NCBI GenBank assembly: GCA_045596605.1
Contig: JAZOCR010000065.1
Span: 1 to 12,777 of the forward strand
Direction of reading: 5' to 3'
Length of the DNA: 12,777 nt
Source: SIG622 sp045596605
GTDB lineage: Bacteria > Bacillota > Clostridia > Oscillospirales > CAG-382
This document shows positions 8,460-12,777 of this stretch, piece after piece. Both the position numbers and the translations under genes were made by a program. Position 1 is the first letter of the stretch. Each line of letters begins with the position of its first letter. The notes beneath the pieces are model-generated. The model was not told the DNA's origin. It searched no databases and saw nothing but the letters and a program-made list of their open reading frames with translations.

Positions 8460-9596
8460 ATGTTTATTCTGAAAAAGACCTGCGGTAACGCAAGACGTGG
8501 AGAGTTTACAACTCCTCACGGCACAATACAGACTCCCGTATTTATGAACGTTGGTACTTCTGCGGCAATAAAGGGCGGCGTTTCGACTATGGACCTTCGT
8601 GAAATAAAGTGCCAGGTAGAGCTTTCAAACACCTACCACCTGCACATACGCCCCGGTGACGAGCTCATTCGTGACCTTGGCGGACTTCATAAGTTCTTCA
8701 ATTGGGACGGCCCGATACTCACCGACAGCGGCGGATTTCAGGTTTTCTCCCTTGCGGCAATAAGAAAGATTTCCGAAGAGGGCGTTACCTTCCAGTCCCA
8801 TATGGACGGAAAGAGAATATTTATGGGTCCTAAGGAAAGTATGAGAATACAGGCAAACCTTGGCTCTGATATCGCTATGGCATTTGACGAGTGCGTTAAA
8901 AACCCCGCAGAATACACCTATGCAAAGGCTTCCTGCGAGAGAACCACCAGATGGCTTAAAATCTGCCGTGACGAGGTGGAAAAGAACAGACAGGAGGAAA
9001 ACGCAATAAATCCCGGTCAGGTGCTTTTCGGAATAAATCAGGGCGCAACCTTTGACGACCTTCGAATTAACCATATGAAGCAGATTGCCGAGCTTGACCT
9101 TCCCGGCTACGCTATCGGCGGTCTTGCTGTTGGCGAGCCTGCCGAGGTAATGTATCACATTATAGAGCAGGTAGAGCCCTATGCACCCAAGAACAAGCCA
9201 AGATACCTTATGGGCGTTGGAACACCGGTAAATATCCTTGAAGCGGTTAACAGAGGCGTTGACTTCTTTGACTGCGTAATGCCCTCCAGGAACGCAAGAC
9301 ACGGAAACCTCTTTACCTGGAAGGGTCATATGAATCTTAATAACAACAAATATGAAAAAGACCCCCGTCCACTTGACCCGGACTGCAACTGCCCGACCTG
9401 CAGGAGTTATTCAAGAGCTTATATAAGACATCTCTTTAAAGCCCGTGAAACCCTCGCTATGCGCCTTTGCGTAATTCATAACCTCTATTTCTACAACGAG
9501 CTTATGGAGGAAATCAGAAAGGCTCTCGACGAGGACAGGTGGCACGGCTTCTACAATGAATACGTAGAAAAGCTGGGTATGCGTGTTGACGACTAA
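8460..9596 (+). CDS. tgt: tRNA-guanine transglycosylase
   Basis: The 378-residue enzyme exchanges guanine-34 for a queuosine precursor base in tRNAs with GUN anticodons. The two catalytic aspartates are visible: D89 in LTDSGGFQVFS, and the nucleophile D271 in DFFDCVMPSRNARHG. Zinc ligands are C309-x-C311-x2-C314 and H340. Substrate-pocket residues C145 (FDEC) and V224 (GGLAVGE) are of the bacterial preQ1-using type rather than the eukaryotic queuine type. That assignment rests on family knowledge of the Zymomonas enzyme and is not proof of substrate. AAAGGA at 8445-8450 lies 9 bases before the ATG. It is the last gene of the repair/tRNA-modification run. No queuosine biosynthesis genes are present in the window. 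Confidence 0.97.
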   Translation: MFILKKTCGNARRGEFTTPHGTIQTPVFMNVGTSAAIKGGVSTMDLREIKCQVELSNTYHLHIRPGDELIRDLGGLHKFFNWDGPILTDSGGFQVFSLAAIRKISEEGVTFQSHMDGKRIFMGPKESMRIQANLGSDIAMAFDECVKNPAEYTYAKASCERTTRWLKICRDEVEKNRQEENAINPGQVLFGINQGATFDDLRINHMKQIAELDLPGYAIGGLAVGEPAEVMYHIIEQVEPYAPKNKPRYLMGVGTPVNILEAVNRGVDFFDCVMPSRNARHGNLFTWKGHMNLNNNKYEKDPRPLDPDCNCPTCRSYSRAYIRHLFKARETLAMRLCVIHNLYFYNELMEEIRKALDEDRWHGFYNEYVEKLGMRVDD

Positions 9597-9619
9597 TAGA
9601 GATAAAACTCACTATTTTG

Positions 9620-9648
9620 TAAACATTTGACTTTTCATGTTTATTTTT
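9620..9648 (+). terminator. Possible weak terminator after tgt
   Basis: TAAACAT (9620-9626) and ATGTTTA (9637-9643) can pair around a 10-base loop and are followed directly by five T (9644-9648). The stem is almost all A-T, so it would be weak. It sits in the 128-base gap where one transcription unit seems to end and the yajC promoter begins, which is the main reason to list it. Confidence 0.35.
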
Positions 9649-9658
9649 AAATTTACTG

Positions 9659-9687
9659 TTGCAAAAGGCAGAAAATAATGGTATAAT
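9659..9687 (+). promoter_or_regulatory. Extended -10 sigma-A promoter of yajC
   Basis: TTGCAA (9659-9664) and a perfect TATAAT (9682-9687) are 17 bases apart, with TG at 9679-9680 forming the extended -10 (TGnTATAAT). Transcription would begin near 9694, about 30 bases before the yajC start. The same -35 word and spacing recur in the three accessory-region repeats further right. Confidence 0.85.
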
Positions 9688-9724
9688 ATAAAAATGTTAG
9701 TATAGAAAATTTCGGAGGTTTAAA

Positions 9725-10108
9725 ATGACATCACTTTTTAATCACGTTTATTCACTTGAAGCAGCAGCTGATACTGCAACTGCAGGAGCAGGCGGTAGCA
9801 TGTTCACCTCAATTATTCTTATAGTTGCAATGGTTGCGGTATTCTACTTCATAGGCATAAGACCCCAGAAGAAGCAGGAGAAGCAGACGGCAGCAATGCG
9901 TGACGGTCTTATGGTAGGCGATGAAATCACAACTATAGGCGGTATCGTAGGCAGAATCGTAAACATCAGAGAAGATATGATTGTAATTGAAAGCGGCACT
10001 GCAAGAACAAAAATCAAAATTGCACGCTGGGCTGTTCGTTCTGTTGAAAAGAAGATTGAAGAGCCTAAGGAAGAACCGAAGCCTGCAACGTTCAAGGTGA
10101 AAAAGTAA
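9725..10108 (+). CDS. yajC: Preprotein translocase accessory subunit YajC
   Basis: The 127-residue protein is YajC, a small single-span membrane protein that associates with SecDF in the Sec export machinery. A hydrophobic helix at about 26-44 is followed at once by the family hallmark R46-P-Q-K-K-Q (FIGIRPQKKQEKQ), then by a soluble domain with MVGDEITTIGGIVGRIVNI near 63-81 and a Lys/Glu-rich tail. GGAGG at 9714-9718 lies 6 bases before the ATG. The 25 residues before the helix, rich in Ala, Gly and Thr, are a common extension in Gram-positive members. The gene has its own promoter and a strong terminator, so it appears to be a single-gene unit in this window. secD and secF are not seen here. 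Confidence 0.95.
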   Translation: MTSLFNHVYSLEAAADTATAGAGGSMFTSIILIVAMVAVFYFIGIRPQKKQEKQTAAMRDGLMVGDEITTIGGIVGRIVNIREDMIVIESGTARTKIKIARWAVRSVEKKIEEPKEEPKPATFKVKK

Positions 10109-10120
10109 CATAAAAGCTTA

Positions 10121-10157
10121 TCCGTACCGAACAGACTGTATCGGTACGGATTTTTTT
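10121..10157 (+). terminator. Intrinsic terminator of yajC
   Basis: TCCGTACCGA (10121-10130) and TCGGTACGGA (10141-10150) form a perfect 10-bp stem, extendable by one A-U pair, around a 10-base loop. Seven T follow at 10151-10157. It begins 12 bases after the yajC stop. Confidence 0.95.
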
Positions 10158-10249
10158 ACCCGTGTACCTGTTTGCGTAATAATCCGTTGCCTCCCCGAAT
10201 AAACTTTAACAAGGATATTACAGAGAAACCGGAAAGGATATTTACAAGT

Positions 10250-10690
10250 ATGGAAAAGAACGTCACTGCATCAAAACACTCAAGGGGTGCATCAAAGGGC
10301 ATCGGGTTTTATTTTTTACGCATTGTTATAACAGGAATTTCAGTTTTTGCAATATGTATTCTTCTTATGCCGCTTTTGCTTATGAGAAGCAATGACCCTG
10401 CGTCCTTCGTTTCTGCGGCAGCCGGTGCAACCGTTGCAATAACTGCGTTTTTCTGCGGTTTTGCAGCAGCCAAAGGAAGCTCAAAGCATTTTCTTGTAAC
10501 AGGTGCAGTATCTGCTCTTGTACTCTGTGCACTTATCACCGGCCTCTCTTTTTTATTTGATAATGGCAGCTCTGAAAAAGATATTGCCTTTTCAGTGATA
10601 ATTTATGTACTTACTACCGTCTTATCCATAGTCGGTGCCGCTTTTGCTTCAAAAAAAACACAGCGCAAAAAGAAAAAACGACGCAGATAA
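10250..10690 (+). CDS. Small four-helix membrane protein (TIGR04086-like)
   Basis: The 146-residue protein has four predicted membrane helices at about 18-45, 52-74, 80-103 and 111-134, a short basic N-terminus and a very basic tail (K/R-rich from 135 to 146). This layout and its place right after yajC fit the TIGR04086 family of uncharacterised Firmicutes membrane proteins. No function is known to me. The ATG at 10250 is chosen because AAAGGA occurs at 10233-10238 (11 bases upstream, a little long) and the helix bundle starts soon after. A longer frame from a TTG at 10172 would begin just past the yajC terminator and adds an unremarkable polar stretch. No strong promoter was found between 10158 and 10249. 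TTTACC (10155-10160) with TAATAA (10177-10182) is a weak candidate. Confidence 0.75.
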   Translation: MEKNVTASKHSRGASKGIGFYFLRIVITGISVFAICILLMPLLLMRSNDPASFVSAAAGATVAITAFFCGFAAAKGSSKHFLVTGAVSALVLCALITGLSFLFDNGSSEKDIAFSVIIYVLTTVLSIVGAAFASKKTQRKKKKRRR

Positions 10691-10721
10691 CAGGAATTTA
10701 CATAAAATTATTACCACGACT

Positions 10722-10749
10722 AACCGCACCCTCGGGTGCGGTTGTTTTT
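10722..10749 (+). terminator. Intrinsic terminator in repeat copy 1
   Basis: AACCGCACC (10722-10730) and GGTGCGGTT (10735-10743) form a perfect 9-bp stem with a CTCG loop, followed by G and five T (10745-10749). It would end transcription of the upstream TIGR04086-like gene. Confidence 0.93.
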
Positions 10750-10760
10750 GTAAAAACATC

Positions 10761-10789
10761 TTGCAAAAGATGTCAAAGTGTGTTATACT
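10761..10789 (+). promoter_or_regulatory. Extended -10 promoter in repeat copy 1
   Basis: TTGCAA (10761-10766), a 17-base spacer and TATACT (10784-10789), with TG at 10781-10782 as extended -10. The -35 is embedded in a perfect 7-bp inverted repeat, ACATCTT-GCAA-AAGATGT (10756-10773), which could be an operator. It would drive the lipoprotein gene with a leader of roughly 60 bases. Confidence 0.85.
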
Positions 10790-10840
10790 TATGATAAGCT
10801 CTCAAGAGCAACAACGAGAGATGGTAAAGCCAGACTATAT
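10778..10840 (+). pseudogene. Possible RHS YD-repeat remnant
   Basis: In the frame beginning GTG at 10778 the translation contains YTYDKLSRATTRDGKARLY, which resembles the Y-x-Y-D-x-x-G/S-R-x-T...DG pattern of RHS/YD repeats. The frame runs without a stop into the lipoprotein gene. The stretch is short and overlaps the promoter -10, so chance similarity is possible. It is listed because a clear RHS core occurs after repeat copy 3 in the same relative frame. Confidence 0.3.
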
Positions 10841-10858
10841 TTAGGAGGTGGATTTATA

Positions 10859-11431
10859 ATGCAACGTAGCATTATTCGTAAAATTACATTAATTGGTGTT
10901 CTCGTTTTAGTTTTAACTACTATGGTGGGGTGCGGTACGATCAAAAGATTCATAGATTTGACAGTTGCTCGCTACAATTATATCCACTCTTATGATAAAA
11001 ACGGCGAAATACTTGAAAATGCAGGAAATCAAATAACAGACGCACTTGTAAAAAAAGATATAGAAGCACTTAAAGAGGTTATGTCTCTCGCTGCGTTAGA
11101 AACAGATGATTTCGAGAAAGGATTTGAATACAGCTGTTCATTTTTTGATGAGAATGATGAAATAGTATCTAAGGAATTCTCCGGTTATAATAACGGCACT
11201 TATCTTGGCGTATCCACATTCGGCTCAAGAGCATGCGAAATAACAACAGCATCCGGAAAAATTATAGTTGTATCATATAAATGTTATTATATGGATAAAG
11301 AGAATCCTAAAAATGTAGGTGTGTATAGTCTAGTAGTTACGAGTGCGGGTTCAGCCGTGCCTGATGAACGTAGTGATTATTTCAGAAGTCGTGCAGGAAT
11401 ATACAATCCAGAGTGGAATGATTATATGTAA
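10859..11431 (+). CDS. Small secreted lipoprotein, possibly DUF5104-like
   Basis: The 190-residue protein has a lipoprotein signal: a basic N-terminus (R3, R7, K8), a hydrophobic core at about 9-22 and a lipobox T-M-V-G ending at C25. It is therefore probably lipid-anchored on the outer face of the membrane. The mature part has a helical segment at about 48-80 (ILENAGNQITDALVKKDIEAL) and then a beta-rich part containing C93, C126 and C142. The overall look resembles the uncharacterised clostridial DUF5104 lipoproteins, which I hold at low confidence. The ATG at 10859 is chosen over an upstream GTG because AGGAGGTG at 10843-10850 sits 8 bases before it and the signal peptide begins there. Its promoter and the next terminator are both supplied by the flanking repeats. 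Function is unknown. Confidence 0.85.
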   Translation: MQRSIIRKITLIGVLVLVLTTMVGCGTIKRFIDLTVARYNYIHSYDKNGEILENAGNQITDALVKKDIEALKEVMSLAALETDDFEKGFEYSCSFFDENDEIVSKEFSGYNNGTYLGVSTFGSRACEITTASGKIIVVSYKCYYMDKENPKNVGVYSLVVTSAGSAVPDERSDYFRSRAGIYNPEWNDYM

Positions 11432-11497
11432 CTTGCGCAGGTACTGAAATTCCAAAATTCAATGACTCTGATTTTCAAATAATAAACAAGCAGTTTC

Positions 11498-11526
11498 AAC
11501 CGCACCCTCACAGGTGCGGTTGTTTT
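11498..11526 (+). terminator. Intrinsic terminator in repeat copy 2
   Basis: AACCGCACC (11498-11506) and GGTGCGGTT (11513-11521) form a 9-bp stem with a six-base loop, followed by G and four T (11523-11526). It would end the lipoprotein transcript. Confidence 0.9.
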
Positions 11527-11537
11527 CATAAAACATC

Positions 11538-11566
11538 TTGCAAAAGATGACAAAGTGTGTTATGCT
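11538..11566 (+). promoter_or_regulatory. Extended -10 promoter in repeat copy 2
   Basis: TTGCAA (11538-11543), a 17-base spacer and TATGCT (11561-11566), with TG at 11558-11559. The inverted repeat around the -35 keeps 6 of its 7 pairs. It would drive the ankyrin-repeat gene with a leader of about 50 bases. The -10 is one base weaker than in copies 1 and 3. Confidence 0.8.
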
Positions 11567-11624
11567 TATAATAACAGGAGTGAAGTGACAAAGCTTTTAG
11601 AGTTAAAATGGGGTTAAGATTATT

Positions 11625-12491
11625 ATGAATAAAAAAAGTCATACAATAACAAAGATTAGCTTTATTGTTTTGATGATTTTGGCATTTATCTTATTGTGCT
11701 GTTTTCTTATTATAAGTGCTATAAATAGAAATAAAACAAAACACATTTTGTTTGATGCTATAGAAACAAATGATATAAAGACAGTGGAACAAATATTAGA
11801 AAAAGATTCAACTTTTGCAAACGAAGACCTGTACACTTCATTTGTTGTTGAATTAGTATTAGATATGATAGGCAGTTCAGATTCTACGCCACTTTTATCA
11901 GCTATTCAATACGGAAATAACGACATCGCATATTTATTAGTCGAACACGGAGCCGATGTCAATAAAGGTTTAAGATGTTACCCGATAATTGAAGCAATTA
12001 CACGTAAAAACTTTGAATTGGTATGGTATTTGATTGACCACGGAGCAGACGTTACTGTTGTAGACAGAACCCCGTGGAAACGTACTGTTCTTTGTGAAAT
12101 AGTTGCCACACCGATAAATAACGGCGATATGGAAAAGGCTGACATAATGCTTGAATTATACAAATATGCGTTAGAACACAATGCTCCTGATGATTCTCAT
12201 GTTGTTCGCCCTAACGGTATTCATAAACTTCTTGGAATAGCGGCAAGCCAAAACAGTTTTCTCATCGTTGAATATATGTGCTCCGAGAAGTTATACGACA
12301 TTAATGAAACTATAACTGATGATAATAAAACTGCATTGATTTGTGCAGTACAAAAACAATCCTATGATGCTTGCAAGGTTTTGCTTTCTTACAATGCTGA
12401 CAAAACCTTAAAAGATGATAGAAATATGACCGCATATGATTATGCAGTACAACTTCAAGATAAAACTTTAATGGATTTGTTATGCGAATAA
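11625..12491 (+). CDS. Membrane-anchored ankyrin-repeat protein
   Basis: The 288-residue protein has one N-terminal membrane helix at about 11-33, then a chain of ankyrin-type helical repeats. The clearest are 87-115 (TPLLSAIQYGN...LLVEHGADVN), 119-147 (PIIEAITRKN...LIDHGADV) and 235-264 (KTALICAVQK...LLSYNADKTL). Weaker ones lie at 39-66, 199-230 and 268-288. Residues 155-190 are irregular and may be a longer inserted repeat. Ankyrin repeats bind proteins, so a partner is expected but not identifiable. Whether the repeat domain is outside or inside the cell is unclear, because basic residues flank both ends of the helix. The Shine-Dalgarno is weak: GGGG at 11610-11613, 11 bases before the ATG. 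The gene is AT-rich with frequent TTA Leu codons, unlike the housekeeping genes to its left, which suggests transfer. Confidence 0.88.
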   Translation: MNKKSHTITKISFIVLMILAFILLCCFLIISAINRNKTKHILFDAIETNDIKTVEQILEKDSTFANEDLYTSFVVELVLDMIGSSDSTPLLSAIQYGNNDIAYLLVEHGADVNKGLRCYPIIEAITRKNFELVWYLIDHGADVTVVDRTPWKRTVLCEIVATPINNGDMEKADIMLELYKYALEHNAPDDSHVVRPNGIHKLLGIAASQNSFLIVEYMCSEKLYDINETITDDNKTALICAVQKQSYDACKVLLSYNADKTLKDDRNMTAYDYAVQLQDKTLMDLLCE

Positions 12492-12504
12492 TCTAGTTTA
12501 GTTC

Positions 12505-12531
12505 AACCGCACCTTCGGGTGCGGTTGTTTT
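12505..12531 (+). terminator. Intrinsic terminator in repeat copy 3
   Basis: AACCGCACC (12505-12513) and GGTGCGGTT (12518-12526) form a 9-bp stem closed by a C(TTCG)G loop, a very stable tetraloop in RNA, followed by G and four T (12528-12531). It would end the ankyrin gene transcript. Confidence 0.93.
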
Positions 12532-12543
12532 CATAAAAACATC

Positions 12544-12572
12544 TTGCAAAAAACGTCAAAGTGTGTTATACT
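12544..12572 (+). promoter_or_regulatory. Extended -10 promoter in repeat copy 3
   Basis: TTGCAA (12544-12549), 17 bases and TATACT (12567-12572), with TG at 12564-12565. The surrounding inverted repeat has lost two pairs while both hexamers, the TG and the spacing are unchanged. Transcription would start near 12579 and enter the RHS fragment. Confidence 0.8.
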
Positions 12573-12777
12573 GACAATATAAACAATAGCATTGTTATCT
12601 TCGGCTACAACGGCAGAGACGGTGTAGTTACAGACTCAAACGGCCTTATCTATATGCGTGCCCGTTATTATTCCCCTGAGATGCGAAGATTTGTCAATGC
12701 TGATATTATTGCAGGTGAAATTTCCAACGCAATTACTCTTAACAGATATGCTTATGCTAACGGTAATCCTGTTTCCT
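12561..12777 (+). pseudogene. 5'-truncated RHS repeat-associated core (orphan module), runs off the edge
   Basis: From about 12600 the frame encodes the end of an RHS repeat-associated core: F-G-Y-N-G-R-D-G, then D-S-N-G-L-I-Y-M-R-A-R-Y-Y-S-P, R-R-F-V-N-A-D and N-R-Y-A-Y-A-N-G-N-P-V. In full-length RHS proteins this core closes the YD-repeat shell just before a variable C-terminal toxin tip. Here the long upstream part is absent. The frame opens after a TAA at 12534-12536, the only early candidate start (GTG 12561) lies inside the promoter, and the first ATG (12654) is within the core. It is therefore most likely a silent orphan core of the sort known downstream of rhs genes, with a tip beyond the right edge. 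A short protein from an unusual start is the alternative. There is no stop before 12777. Confidence 0.75.

Larger units (their letters stand above)
10722..10797 (+). repeat. Terminator-promoter repeat, copy 1
   Basis: First of three intergenic copies, starting 31 bases after the stop of the upstream membrane-protein gene. It consists of a GC-rich hairpin, a T-run, a short A-rich spacer and an extended -10 promoter. By hand alignment it matches copy 3 at 63 of 68 positions from the hairpin through the -10 hexamer. It matches copy 2 closely through the CTTATRATAA sequence after the -10, with small indels in the hairpin loop and A-run. Confidence 0.93.
11498..11574 (+). repeat. Terminator-promoter repeat, copy 2
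   Basis: Second copy, 776 bases after the first and 66 bases after the lipoprotein stop. Relative to copy 1 it has a longer hairpin loop (CTCACA), one fewer A in the A-run and TATGCT in place of TATACT. The remainder, including TTGCAAAAGATG and CAAAGTGTGTTAT, is unchanged. Confidence 0.93.
12505..12572 (+). repeat. Terminator-promoter repeat, copy 3
   Basis: Third copy, 1007 bases after the second and 13 bases after the ankyrin gene stop. It runs from the hairpin to the -10 hexamer in 68 bases, the same length as copy 1. After the -10, similarity to the other copies fades and an RHS core reading frame takes over. Confidence 0.92.

Noticed and set aside
8625..9329. Long open frame (234 codons) on the minus strand across tgt
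   Set aside because: It lies wholly inside the well-supported tgt gene, has no ribosome binding site or recognisable domain, and its composition is what the opposite strand of tgt would give.
10172..10249. TTG-initiated N-terminal extension of the four-helix membrane protein
   Set aside because: It starts 15 bases after the yajC terminator T-run, has no ribosome binding site, and the downstream ATG at 10250 has AAAGGA ahead of it and starts near the first helix.
10798..10809. Small inverted repeat GCTC-TCAA-GAGC in the lipoprotein leader
   Set aside because: Only four pairs, no T-run and no repeat elsewhere in the window, so it is not distinguishable from chance.
10778..10858. GTG start giving a 217-residue form of the lipoprotein
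   Set aside because: The GTG lies upstream of the promoter -10, so it would not be on the main transcript. The ATG at 10859 has a near-perfect AGGAGGTG and begins a proper lipoprotein signal.
10722..12531. CRISPR or tandem-repeat array
   Set aside because: Only three copies occur, spaced 776 and 1007 bases apart with whole genes between them. The conserved parts are a terminator and promoter, with no short regular spacers.
10722..12572. Integron-type attC sites
   Set aside because: The hairpins are simple terminators with T-runs. No R-box core (GTTRRRY-type ends) or integrase gene is visible, and the sites carry promoters, unlike integron cassettes.

Overview
The window reads as a low-to-mid GC Firmicutes chromosome, most likely a clostridial relative (Oscillospirales/Ruminococcaceae-like). 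The evidence is the gene order miaB - YmcA/YlbF-family - mutS - mutL, which matches Bacillus (miaB-ymcA-cotE-mutS-mutL) but lacks the spore-coat gene cotE. AGGAGG-type ribosome binding sites, a MutL carrying an endonuclease motif, and an RHS-type element also fit. The genus is inference. Every supported gene is on the + strand.

Region 1 (5-9596) is a tight housekeeping run with gaps of 4-52 bases: a SAM-dependent methyltransferase, the redox chaperone Hsp33 (hslO), the tRNA methylthiotransferase MiaB, a YlbF/YmcA-family protein with a four-cysteine tail, MutS, MutL and tRNA-guanine transglycosylase (tgt). No strong internal promoter or terminator was seen, so it is probably one operon joining mismatch repair, tRNA anticodon-loop modification (positions 37 and 34) and redox-linked Fe-S/Zn proteins.

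Region 2 (9597-10690) holds yajC with its own extended -10 promoter and a near-perfect intrinsic terminator, then a small four-helix membrane protein resembling the TIGR04086 family.

Region 3 (10691-12777) is accessory DNA with a different character (AT-richer, Leu codons shifting from CTT to TTA). A ~68-77 bp repeat occurs three times. Each copy contains a complete intrinsic terminator followed by a complete extended -10 promoter (TTGCAA - 17 bp with TGn - TATACT). The repeats separate self-contained transcription units: a lipoprotein gene, a membrane-anchored ankyrin-repeat gene, and, at the right edge, a 5'-truncated RHS repeat-associated core with no usable start codon. Short RHS-like (YD-repeat) frames may also follow copies 1 and 2. 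The most economical reading is a modular accessory array next to an orphan RHS/polymorphic-toxin module, in which the lipoprotein and ankyrin genes are candidate immunity or accessory genes. That functional reading is inference. The repeat architecture and the RHS core are directly visible.
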